From: a virus
Reading direction: 5' to 3' (one strand)
Length of the DNA stretch: 22,175 nt
IMG/VR virus record: IMGVR_UViG_3300025849_000254
Coordinates: 1 to 22,175 of that record
Under the pieces are notes generated by a model, which was not told the DNA's origin, did not search any database, and saw nothing but the letters and a program-made list of their open reading frames with translations. Of this stretch, positions 12,904-20,800 are shown one piece after another; position 1 is the stretch's first letter; each line of letters begins with the position of its first letter. The position numbers were made by a program, and so were the translations under genes.

Positions 12904-13107
12904 ATGATCAGACCGTATTACACCATGCAGGAACTTGCAGAGATTATGTCGATGAGCCTTAAAGGCTTACACAATGCGCTGCACAATAAACAGTTCCCCA
13001 TCCCAACGTACAAGTTGGGTAAGCGCAGAGTGGCAGACAAGGAAGTTGTAGAGCGTTTTTTTGATCAGAAACGCTCTGAGGGCATGGATAGGATGGCTGA
13101 AAATTAG
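12904..13107 (+). CDS. HTH_17/excisionase-like protein
   Basis: A 67-residue DNA-binding protein, last of the plus-strand operon. MQELAEIMSMSLKGLHNALHN followed by FPIPTYKLGKRRVADKEVVERFF is the winged-HTH MerR/excisionase layout (helix-turn-helix then a basic wing ending in an anchoring helix). Because its gene runs directly into the integrase gene, with a 4-bp tail-to-tail overlap, it may be the recombination directionality factor (Xis), made with the lytic replication genes. It could also be an AlpA-like regulator. Ribosome site GAGAG lies about 4 bases before the ATG. Confidence 0.75.
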   Translation: MIRPYYTMQELAEIMSMSLKGLHNALHNKQFPIPTYKLGKRRVADKEVVERFFDQKRSEGMDRMAEN

Positions 13108-14126
13108 TTAGACAGCATCGCCAAAACCTTTTTTGGTGTGAGGTGCGTGTAGCGTTTGAGCATGTTCAAGTCCTTGTGACCGCTGAACAGGCTCACTGTC
13201 ATCGCATCTAAACCTCTTTCAAACAAGCGGCTGCATCCTTCATGGCGCAAGTCGTGCCAGCGGATTTCACCTACACCGGCTTTCTCACGCGCTTTTCTGA
13301 AGGCATTTGACACGCTGTCGCCATCATATGGAAATATAAACTTCTCTTCGCCAGACACGGAAATCTGCTTTTTGATAATTTCTACCGCTTCTGGCAGCAA
13401 AGGCACCCGCTCGTCACGTTTTTTCTTCGGGTGTTTACGCCGTCGAATTAACACCGATTCTTCACCCTCAGTCAGATCAAGATCATCCCACTCAAGACGC
13501 ACAACCTCTGCTCTGCGCATTGCGGTATGAATAGCGAATCTAGCCAACTCAGCAATAGGCATTTTGGTGTAACCAACATTCGCCAGTATTAAATCTAGCT
13601 CCCTGTCGCTGCACCGCGTGTCTCTGTGATCGCTCTCACCAATGACACCGATACGCTTTAATGTTCTGTGCGCCTTCCGATACACTTCGAGGTCGTAGTC
13701 TAATTCCCACATATCTTTAGCAGTAGATAGGATCACCCCAAGTTGAATCATCTCGCCCATCACCGTAGACGGGTGTCTACCTCTGCCTATGGCGTAGTCC
13801 ATAATAGCCTTGGTAGTTAGGTCTTTTAACTTTAAACGGCCCAGAGATGAGCGTCTGAGGTACTCTATGTGATCGCTCTTAGTCCGACCCCACTTTTGTA
13901 TAGGCCACAACTCAGATGAGTACCTGCGGCACAGCAACCCGAAATTTGTTTCTTCTTGGCAATACTCGCCACGCTCAATAGCGGCCTCAGTGTCTCTGGC
14001 CCACGCTTTGGCATCTTCTTTAAGGGTGAATGTCTTAGATATTGGCTTCTTCAGGTCAACGCGCCTTATTTGTGCCATGTGTCTGATAACACCTTTTGAC
14101 GTCTTTTTCTTTGTAAATGTTGCCAT
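13104..14126 (-). CDS. int: Tyrosine integrase, dusA-targeting type
   Basis: A 340-residue site-specific recombinase. The N-terminus has an arm-binding-like region (residues about 1-55), then a core-binding SAM-like domain (60-165) and the catalytic domain. The catalytic set is complete: Arg204 (TAMRRAEV), a Lys in the RRRKHPKKKR loop, His291 and Arg294 (HDLRHEGCSR), His317 (FSGHKD) and Tyr326 (KRYTHL). The attP next to its start matches the beginning of dusA, so I assign it to the published dusA-specific integrase group. The ATG has a GGGCGAG ribosome site. Its 3' end overlaps the excisionase-like gene tail to tail. Between its start and the core lie a GTTGACTG copy and a 6-bp inverted repeat. 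Confidence 0.95.
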   Translation of the reverse strand: MATFTKKKTSKGVIRHMAQIRRVDLKKPISKTFTLKEDAKAWARDTEAAIERGEYCQEETNFGLLCRRYSSELWPIQKWGRTKSDHIEYLRRSSLGRLKLKDLTTKAIMDYAIGRGRHPSTVMGEMIQLGVILSTAKDMWELDYDLEVYRKAHRTLKRIGVIGESDHRDTRCSDRELDLILANVGYTKMPIAELARFAIHTAMRRAEVVRLEWDDLDLTEGEESVLIRRRKHPKKKRDERVPLLPEAVEIIKKQISVSGEEKFIFPYDGDSVSNAFRKAREKAGVGEIRWHDLRHEGCSRLFERGLDAMTVSLFSGHKDLNMLKRYTHLTPKKVLAMLSN

Positions 14127-14148
14127 GCTAAACTCGCCCTATAAGTTG

Positions 14149-14165
14149 ACTGTTTCTACAACAGT
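14149..14165. promoter_or_regulatory. 6-bp inverted repeat in the integrase leader
   Basis: ACTGTT (14149-14154) and AACAGT (14160-14165) with a five-base spacer, beginning about 20 bases upstream of the integrase ATG and overlapping a GTTGACTG copy (14145-14152). The position suits an operator over the integrase promoter; on the minus strand TTGCAA and TAAATA upstream could serve as weak -35 and -10 boxes. Confidence 0.45.
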
Positions 14166-14199
14166 TTATTTATGTTTTTTATCTCAAAATTGCAACCTG

Positions 14200-14378
14200 A
14201 GTCACATCTTGAAAGGGCAGTGTACCGTTTTACCCCGATCTGTAAAGGCAAGGACATGGAGCAGCATGGAGTTAAGTGCTTGAAAACAAAGAGAATTATT
14301 TCGGTTGCGCCGATGATGGCTTGTACAATACCCCTTATAAATCAATGACTTACAAGCTAAATAGCAAATAAGTCACAT
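14200..14378. repeat. Candidate integrase arm sites around attP
   Basis: AGTCACAT occurs at 14200-14207 and 14371-14378, one on each side of the core. CATGGAG is repeated at 14255-14261 and 14265-14271. To the right, GCTTGTA (14319-14325) pairs with TACAAGC (14351-14357), and TGACTTA (14346-14352) pairs with TAAGTCA (14369-14375). Such direct and inverted repeats around a core are typical of integrase and Xis/IHF sites, but which protein binds which is unknown. Confidence 0.4.
14256..14319 (+). other. attP: attP core and phage-supplied dusA start
   Basis: The core TTTCGGTTGCGCCGATGATG begins at 14299. It encodes Ser-Val-Ala-Pro-Met-Met in frame, the conserved N-terminal motif of tRNA-dihydrouridine synthase A (usually followed by Asp-Trp-Thr). 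Homology ends after 14319 and the frame soon stops at phage TGA. Upstream in the same frame are an ATG at 14256 (AAAGG 7 bases before) and a TTG at 14280 (GGAG 8 bases before), giving a new N-terminus such as MKTKRII ahead of SVAPMM. Integration would therefore fuse phage translation signals to host dusA. Because phage genes flank both sides, the site is unrecombined. Confidence 0.88.
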
Positions 14379-14382
14379 TTTT

Positions 14383-16923
14383 TTAAATAGGGCTAAATAA
14401 TTTACCAAATTCTTTAGCTTTTTCTGCCCTTTCCACCGCTTCTGGGTCATCCTCGTCGTACAAAAGAGGCTTCACCACAGGGTCAACAAGGTTGCTCACC
14501 GGACTCACTATAGAAGGTGCAGTGAATCTGCTAAGACCCTCGTTGGCAGGATCGTACTGCAACCGAATCAGATTAACAGGGTTCAAGTAGTCGAGGGTTT
14601 CTGCGCCAGTTTCAATCACCCCTTGTACAGCGTTGCCAAACGAAGGGAGCATTGTTGAAAGCGTGTGATCCCGCAAAGCCTTTGAGGCTCTTGGCGCGTG
14701 TTTGCGCTCACGGGGACTCATCGTATTTCTGGCATCCCGCTCCGCGTAGATCGCATCGTAGTTCTTTTCGCCTGTGTCCGGTTCGGCTGCGGCGGCTGAT
14801 CCAGCAAAACCGGCGGTTATTGTGCCTGCTGCTATTTCTGCCTTGTACTTCTCTACTCCATCGAGCCATTTCTGGTCAGCAACTTCATACCCATCTTTCC
14901 GTATGTTCATCGCCACAATTGCCTGGTCGTGAGTCATTAGCTTCCCAGACCGAGTTTTCGTGTTCCTGTACCTTTTATAGCTTTCGGGAAAGAAAACCTC
15001 AAAAGGCAGAGATTGCTCAAGACCGCCGTTATCGTCACCAGGCATTCTATGTGAGTAGCTGTCGTGGTAATCGATTGGCTCGATACCCTTCGATGCGTCC
15101 ACATTGTATGTGCTGATGCCTGAGTCCCCATAATTTGCTCCTGCAAGTTCAGGGTCTTCGACTGCTTTGACCATCTCTTCGTAGCTAGGGAACCCTCGAT
15201 CTCGATAGTGCGCTTTTTTCATAGTCGTTGTTAAGACTGTTCTCAGAGCGCCATGCTGGGGGTAGCCGTCTTTACCCATAATCTGGCTCATAGCTTCTGG
15301 GTGATCGAGTCCGACCCAATCTTTCATCGGATATGAAACAACTGTTGTCCCGTCTTTTTTCTTAGTGGTCTTTTTAAACGCTCTCACTTCTTCATCAAAC
15401 TTTTTGACATCTGCAAGGTCTAGCTTTTGAAGTGCAGGTATTTGCTGAAACATCCCCTGTGCAATTGGCGTACTGAAATTGACAGAGTCCTCGCCCATAG
15501 CGTTATAAACACCAACGACATCGTTTTGAGTGGCTTCCGCAGCGTCCACTAATTTAGCGTGTTGGCCTTGAGCAATACCTTCTGCCGATGCCCACCCGCC
15601 GTTTTGACGGGTAAACTTCTTACCGGCCTGAACGTCAACGTCTACTTTTTGACCACCGACCTGCGTCAAGTGTCCAAGGTCACTTCTGTCTCCGCGAACA
15701 GGCGCTATTGTTTTACCCTGCAAATCTTCTGGCGTTATTATTTTTCTTGGTGGTAGTTCAGTTGGGTTAAAGATCGTCTCAAAACCGTTTGCGTAGGCTT
15801 TTCGCTCTCTGTCAGCAAAAGCCTCATTTTCTTTCATCAGCTTGTTGTACTTATTAGTTGCGAGTTTTATCGCTCTTGGATTGTTGATCGAATCAGCCTT
15901 TAACATGCCCAGGTCTATTATTCGCTGACCAATGTGGATCGCGTTTGCAACTGGGCCAGCTTCTGCATCCTGGGGAGCCAAGGCTGAAGCGGTAAACACA
16001 GCACCCAACGCAGTAGTACCCACGCTGGCTAACAGGTTGTCGCTTTCACCATCATTAAACTGAGCATATTTCGACCGCACGTTTGAAGGGTCTAATGATA
16101 TGTACGAATTAGGGTCTTGTTGGTATTTCGGGTTATCAAAGACCCCGTTTAGTTCGGTCATTAACGCATCACGTTTTTTCGTTTCCGCAGAGGTTGTGAA
16201 GTCTAAAGGGTTATAACTGATGTAATTTTCTATTTGCTCTTGGGTAGCGTTCATGGGGGGTGCTTCTTTTTTCGGCATACGCGCCCGAACACCATCGTCA
16301 ATAGCTTTTACTTGCTCTCGTAACTCTGCCGACCTTGCATCACCCGCTTTTGTTATGCCCGCACCTGATCCGTAGTTATTTTCAACTTCGTTCAGATATT
16401 TTATAGAGTTGTAGCCCTTGCCTTTAATTATGTTTCTGGCTTCATCTAGCATCATCCTGTTCTCAGGACTTTGAAGAAAATCTTCTCCCATCTCTGCATA
16501 CAACTGATCTATTTCTTCAAGAATGTTGTTGATCAGGAATTGATCATCATCGCTATTAAACGCTTTGTTATGACGTAGACCCTCAAAAACTTGATTGCTG
16601 TTACTCCAATCTCCAACGTCTGACATCTCTAGCGATTTGCCTAAACGCGCTTTTACAGGAATTATGTTTGCGCCTTCTCTAAAATTATCTCCTGAGTAGC
16701 GGCTTCCAGAACCTCGCGTGTCTTTCAAACGGTTGTTAGCTTGCTGATCTGTGCCTAAGTGAATACCCAAATCCACTTTGTCAGGGTCAACAGAATCAAA
16801 ATCCGAGTGCGTCCCGTGATACAAATCTTCCGTGTACCCTTGATCCTGCGCCCTCTCCATACGGCGGGCCACGCTATTCTTTAAACTACCAGCGACGATA
16901 TCAAATACAGATTTAGCCCCCAT
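14383..16923 (-). CDS. Large polyvalent virion-associated protein with N-terminal ADP-ribosyltransferase-like domain
   Basis: An 846-residue multi-domain protein, last gene of the virion operon. Residues about 30-290 carry the signatures of ADP-ribosyltransferases of phage polyvalent proteins: LYHGT (34-38), IHLGTDQQA (54-62), IIPVKARLGKSLEM, KGYNSIKYLNEVEN (168-182) with the likely catalytic Glu, and LDPSNVRSKYAQFN (277-290). About 80 residues are inserted between the last two. A hydrophobic helix follows (297-316). Residues 390-680 resemble an uncharacterised domain of large phage proteins (PPRKIITPEDLQG, PVRGDRSDLGHL, WASAEG). The C-terminus is helical and acidic. The likely role is an effector ejected with the DNA that modifies host proteins or nucleic acid. 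Fold assignment is by motif only. Confidence 0.75.
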   Translation of the reverse strand: MGAKSVFDIVAGSLKNSVARRMERAQDQGYTEDLYHGTHSDFDSVDPDKVDLGIHLGTDQQANNRLKDTRGSGSRYSGDNFREGANIIPVKARLGKSLEMSDVGDWSNSNQVFEGLRHNKAFNSDDDQFLINNILEEIDQLYAEMGEDFLQSPENRMMLDEARNIIKGKGYNSIKYLNEVENNYGSGAGITKAGDARSAELREQVKAIDDGVRARMPKKEAPPMNATQEQIENYISYNPLDFTTSAETKKRDALMTELNGVFDNPKYQQDPNSYISLDPSNVRSKYAQFNDGESDNLLASVGTTALGAVFTASALAPQDAEAGPVANAIHIGQRIIDLGMLKADSINNPRAIKLATNKYNKLMKENEAFADRERKAYANGFETIFNPTELPPRKIITPEDLQGKTIAPVRGDRSDLGHLTQVGGQKVDVDVQAGKKFTRQNGGWASAEGIAQGQHAKLVDAAEATQNDVVGVYNAMGEDSVNFSTPIAQGMFQQIPALQKLDLADVKKFDEEVRAFKKTTKKKDGTTVVSYPMKDWVGLDHPEAMSQIMGKDGYPQHGALRTVLTTTMKKAHYRDRGFPSYEEMVKAVEDPELAGANYGDSGISTYNVDASKGIEPIDYHDSYSHRMPGDDNGGLEQSLPFEVFFPESYKRYRNTKTRSGKLMTHDQAIVAMNIRKDGYEVADQKWLDGVEKYKAEIAAGTITAGFAGSAAAAEPDTGEKNYDAIYAERDARNTMSPRERKHAPRASKALRDHTLSTMLPSFGNAVQGVIETGAETLDYLNPVNLIRLQYDPANEGLSRFTAPSIVSPVSNLVDPVVKPLLYDEDDPEAVERAEKAKEFGKLFSPI

Positions 16924-16926
16924 TAA

Positions 16927-17394
16927 TTACTCCGCTAATGTTGTAGGTTTTTGACTTTCTGGTCTTGTCATATCTGTAAGAACTGCGTTTTGCTGCGCCT
17001 GTTTTTCTAGGCGCTGTCTCTCGTAATCGTTAATGTCAGCTTCAGCCGCATCTATTGCCTGATACTGTTCTGGCTGCTCTTGTGACTGCGCCAGCGGTAA
17101 CGCTGCCCCTGGAGGCGTTAACGAGCTAAGAGAAGGCATCGCGTCAAACACTTGAGTGCCTCCGCGAAGCTGACCAGCTACTGGATTAGATATGCCAGCC
17201 TGTGACATAACACTTTGCATACCACCCGTAGCGTCTTGATAATTACTAGGGCGAGTCTCTTTAAATTCGTTATGTTTAGCTAAAAGATATTTGGATTCCT
17301 TGTCAGGATCGTCCATACCAAAAAGAGGCTTGGTAAGTACGTTGTTGGCAAGTTTATCAGCGGCACCTGTTATTAACTTTAATAAATCACTCAT
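16927..17394 (-). CDS. Small virion-module protein
   Basis: A 155-residue protein between two large ejection-type proteins. The N-terminal helix (LLKLITGAADKLANNVLTK) is amphipathic; the middle is Gly/Pro/Ser-rich and probably disordered; residues about 115-140 (AEADINDYERQRLEKQAQQN) look like a coiled coil. No family recognised. It overlaps the preceding gene by four bases (ATGA) and ends 3 bases before the ADP-ribosyltransferase-like gene, so all three are translated together. Possibly a small internal virion protein or chaperone-like partner; this is inference from context. Confidence 0.78.
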   Translation of the reverse strand: MSDLLKLITGAADKLANNVLTKPLFGMDDPDKESKYLLAKHNEFKETRPSNYQDATGGMQSVMSQAGISNPVAGQLRGGTQVFDAMPSLSSLTPPGAALPLAQSQEQPEQYQAIDAAEADINDYERQRLEKQAQQNAVLTDMTRPESQKPTTLAE

Positions 17395-19400
17395 TCTTCT
17401 AGCACCCCATTCCCTTCATTTTTACTGAAGTCACCGAAACCATCTGACCAAGCATCAAACACATTTTGAAAACCGTTGTTTATGGCAATTCTTTTACCCG
17501 CAGCTTTCCACTTTTTAACAGCGACCTTTGACGCATCAACGGGGGCGTTACGCAGCCAACCTGTGAAAGCATCTGACTGGATACCCTTAGATGCCATATA
17601 CTGAGTGAACACATAAAGTGAGCCAGCAATTGCAGGAACAACGTCACCTGACGCTAGAGACGCTACGGCTGTACCAGCACCGGCGAGAGCCTCCCCTGCT
17701 TGTAGCTGAGTGCCAGAGTTGGAGTTGTTTACCATGCGCTCTACATCGCGGGTACTTTCCGCAAACGTCCTCATGTCAGCCAAAATAATCCTAGAGTCTT
17801 GATTAAGAAATATCTCTTGAGCCTCATCTGACATCTTTGATGATTGAGTCAACACCCGTGACGGAGACAACTGGTCACCAGCGGCGTTTTGGTTACGGCT
17901 AGTTGCTTGGCCTATGTCATCAAACATGCTTGACGCAACAGCGTTAAAATCGCCTTCTTCTAAAACACCTGAGTCCCTCAAATCTGCTGCGGTTTGCGGT
18001 TTGTTCATCAGGCCGCTAACTCTTTTGGTCGCCTCTGCGGGGTCAACCCAGCTTCCATTATTCATCATCAGAGGTTCGACAAACTTCTCTTGAACATCCA
18101 TACCTGCTTTATAATGGTCGTTAAACTTTCGGGCCACATCACCGATAGCGCCGCCCATAGAATCTGCCGCTGCAAACTTATCTTTTGTCATAGCCTTGTA
18201 GATTTGTTTCAACTCGCCTTGAGTAACATCGCCAATAGACTCATTGTTTTTTAGCATCCCACCAATGCGAGTACGCAATGCACTCAACGCTTCATACGAA
18301 AGCTGACCGTTCTGAGCCTCAAACGCGCCAGACAAAGCCTGGGGATACGAATTTTGTATTAGCTTTTGGAAAGCTGGATCATTTTTAAATGCATCTGCGT
18401 ACTGCTTTAGAAGGGTCACAGTTTCATCCGCGCTGACCATTGTCCCTGGTGGGATCATCTCAGCCAGTTCATCCGACAATGTTTGCGATGTGTCAATAAA
18501 CTGTTTTTGGTAGCTTTGACCTCTTTGAATTAAATCCATACCAGCACTTGTTGGTGTTTGCTTACCACCAAGCGAAGTCTGAAAGTCATCAACCATACGA
18601 CCAAAACCATCAAGCATCTCGTCGTAACGCTTCTGCCAAGCATCAACAGTAACCATAGACTTTTGCTGCACAGCGTCGAGGATACCGATCATCTTATTAC
18701 CCACCACTCCCGCTGTAGGTGCAATATCGTACTTATTTAAAACATCTTGTATTCTATCGTTAGTAGACGACAAAAAATCGCGCACTGGTGGAGATATTTT
18801 ACTACCAACTTTCTTCAGTGCTTCTGGGATAGGTAACGAGTTCCAAACGAAATCAACGGTTGAGTCATACATCCGATCTCCAAAATCTCTGGAGTCAGTG
18901 CCGCCAAGCGCACCGCGCACTGCCATATCGTAACCTTCACCAGCCAGTGTCGCTCCAAGTCCAGCCGCTGGGAACACACCTGGCCCACTGACTGATGCCG
19001 GTAATGTCGCTAATGCGCCACCAGCAACCTCTGGGATAAAACCAAAGTTCTCAGCGAGGTCACCTGTTATTGTGTCCATCCGCAGAAAACCTTCAGGGTT
19101 ATATATAGTGGGCCTTCCCTCTTCACGATCAAAGTATGCGTAGTTGTCATCACCTACAGGCATTGCTTCTGGATAGTGCTTCCTGAGATTCGTAAGTTTA
19201 TCACCTTCATCCGAAGCACCGACCAACATGCGAGTGGTCATCGGCGCACCCTTGTCACTCAGACTGTCGCGGGGTGTGTTTGCGGGGTTGTAGTCCGATG
19301 ACATGCGCCTCGCTTTTTCAGCGTAAGCAGCAGCCAGTTCGTGATTGTTGTTAGACGCAGCGGCATCCATTGAGGATAAAAGTTGTTTTAGGTTGTCCAT
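17391..19400 (-). CDS. Internal virion / DNA-ejection protein
   Basis: A 669-residue, mostly helical protein in the virion operon, likely carried inside the capsid and ejected with DNA. The N-terminal helical segment (NNNHELAAAYAEKARRMS) resembles short linker helices in phage internal proteins, then DLAENFGFIPEVAGGALATL with an Ala/Gly-rich hydrophobic stretch, long predicted helices (200-540, with QKRYDEMLDGFGRMVDDF), and a second Ala/Gly-rich hydrophobic stretch (about 575-610) that could insert in a membrane. No enzyme motif or lysozyme domain seen. TAATG joins it to the upstream gene. Call rests on composition, size and position. Confidence 0.72.
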   Translation of the reverse strand: MDNLKQLLSSMDAAASNNNHELAAAYAEKARRMSSDYNPANTPRDSLSDKGAPMTTRMLVGASDEGDKLTNLRKHYPEAMPVGDDNYAYFDREEGRPTIYNPEGFLRMDTITGDLAENFGFIPEVAGGALATLPASVSGPGVFPAAGLGATLAGEGYDMAVRGALGGTDSRDFGDRMYDSTVDFVWNSLPIPEALKKVGSKISPPVRDFLSSTNDRIQDVLNKYDIAPTAGVVGNKMIGILDAVQQKSMVTVDAWQKRYDEMLDGFGRMVDDFQTSLGGKQTPTSAGMDLIQRGQSYQKQFIDTSQTLSDELAEMIPPGTMVSADETVTLLKQYADAFKNDPAFQKLIQNSYPQALSGAFEAQNGQLSYEALSALRTRIGGMLKNNESIGDVTQGELKQIYKAMTKDKFAAADSMGGAIGDVARKFNDHYKAGMDVQEKFVEPLMMNNGSWVDPAEATKRVSGLMNKPQTAADLRDSGVLEEGDFNAVASSMFDDIGQATSRNQNAAGDQLSPSRVLTQSSKMSDEAQEIFLNQDSRIILADMRTFAESTRDVERMVNNSNSGTQLQAGEALAGAGTAVASLASGDVVPAIAGSLYVFTQYMASKGIQSDAFTGWLRNAPVDASKVAVKKWKAAGKRIAINNGFQNVFDAWSDGFGDFSKNEGNGVLEE

Positions 19401-20773
19401 TATTGATTCGCCTCCAACCGCTTTATGCGTTCTTCTAAACTGAAATCATCTAGCTGCGTGAAATCAAAAGTTCCGGCCTGTCCACCAGAAACATCTGTTG
19501 GCACAGCGAGTCCAGGGGTTGGTCTTCTAATCAATGGAGGCGCTTCGTTTATAACTTGTGGATATCGCGGATCTTCCGAACCAAACTCTGGTATTTCTAA
19601 ACTTTTCCCAAGGAAGTTGTTGACCATTCCCTCATCACCATAGCCCAACATATCCATATTACTAATCGCGTCTTTACGGTATCGCTTGTATGACTTTGCA
19701 TAGGTTTGCATTATCTCAGTCGCGTACTTTTTCATTTGCTCACGAACTGGTGGAGGTAGAATTGCTCCCTCCGCATACTGACTTTGAAGATTTTTCATTT
19801 TATCCCAAATGCCTCCTGCGTTCGCTGCGACTTGGAACTCGCTGTCTCTAACCACAGATCGAGGATCAAGAGATTTCATAAAACTAAAGATTGCGGCAAC
19901 GTCACCCACACCGCCAAAATCCCCAGATAGAGCAGTCATCATTCGACTATAATTCCCATAAGCCTCTGCGGTTCCTTCAGCCAACTTTTTAAAATTAGTG
20001 CCGTAACCTTCAAACTTTGAAAACAAAGCACTTGAAATAATTCTGTTAGACCCATCGTTGATCGGGAAAGCCTTTTGCTGTTGAACGTCAAACATGTTTT
20101 GCAATTGGCTCTGCGACTCAGGTGTCCTATCGTTGTACATATCAAGAAGATTGTTAGCTAATGCAAACTCTCTTAACGATTTCTGCTCTGGGCTTTGTGG
20201 TTGATTCATATCAAAGGCTTGTTTTCGACGGGTCATTGAGTTGCTATACATTGTCTCCGCTCGTCCAAGTCTAGCGTCACGGGCGTTAACTAGCTTCTGG
20301 TACATACCAACCCTAAGAGCGTCAGCCTCCTTCATAGCGGTTTTATAACCTGCGTCCAAACGTGCGGAGGGGTCATATTTACTGGTGTCTTCACCACTAA
20401 GCCAAAAGAGCGGCGACATAAACAGGCGGCCAGCATCTGCAAGAGTATCGCCAATTCTAAAAAGAGGGCTTTCTTTTTTTCTCAGATACTCTGCTTCAAC
20501 CCTCGCAGCTTCTCTGTCAGCCTTCTCAGTGTAATGTTCAACTAACGATCTGCTTGGAGTTACCATTTCGTTTGGGTTGGTGGGATGCTGTTGAAAGCCT
20601 GCACCGCTTAAAAACGGTGCGCTATCCTCGTTACTGTTTATCGCAGGCAGATTATCAATTTCGCCAGAGACAAAATTTAACGGGTTGCCGTTTTCATCAT
20701 AATCGCCGTAGGTGTCCAACATTCCTTGCGTGGTGCTACGACCAAAAAGCGAGTCAAAATATGGATTAGCCAT
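19400..20773 (-). CDS. Putative internal virion protein
   Basis: A 457-residue helical protein. Its strongest signature is GDVAAIFSFMKSLDPRSVVR followed by DSEFQVAANAGGI (about 290-325), a motif that recurs in internal virion proteins of many podoviruses. Upstream are Lys/Glu-rich helices (YTEKADREAARVEAEYLRKK) and a short hydrophobic segment (LFMSPLFWLSG). The C-terminus is Pro-rich and ends in an acidic helix (LEERIKRLEANQ). Probably an ejection-complex component acting with the 669-residue protein, to which it is coupled by TAATG. Function is inferred. Confidence 0.72.
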   Translation of the reverse strand: MANPYFDSLFGRSTTQGMLDTYGDYDENGNPLNFVSGEIDNLPAINSNEDSAPFLSGAGFQQHPTNPNEMVTPSRSLVEHYTEKADREAARVEAEYLRKKESPLFRIGDTLADAGRLFMSPLFWLSGEDTSKYDPSARLDAGYKTAMKEADALRVGMYQKLVNARDARLGRAETMYSNSMTRRKQAFDMNQPQSPEQKSLREFALANNLLDMYNDRTPESQSQLQNMFDVQQQKAFPINDGSNRIISSALFSKFEGYGTNFKKLAEGTAEAYGNYSRMMTALSGDFGGVGDVAAIFSFMKSLDPRSVVRDSEFQVAANAGGIWDKMKNLQSQYAEGAILPPPVREQMKKYATEIMQTYAKSYKRYRKDAISNMDMLGYGDEGMVNNFLGKSLEIPEFGSEDPRYPQVINEAPPLIRRPTPGLAVPTDVSGGQAGTFDFTQLDDFSLEERIKRLEANQ

Positions 20774-20800
20774 TTTTATATTTACCTGAAATTTTTAACA

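Noticed and set aside
14346-14384. Intrinsic terminator for plus-strand transcription right of attP
   Set aside because: The stem is only 7 bp, AT-rich with a 16-base loop. The T run is present, but the repeats are more likely part of attP.
14652-15116. 154-residue plus-strand frame
   Set aside because: It is a mirror frame of the large virion protein, rich in Ser/Arg/Cys as expected of a shadow.
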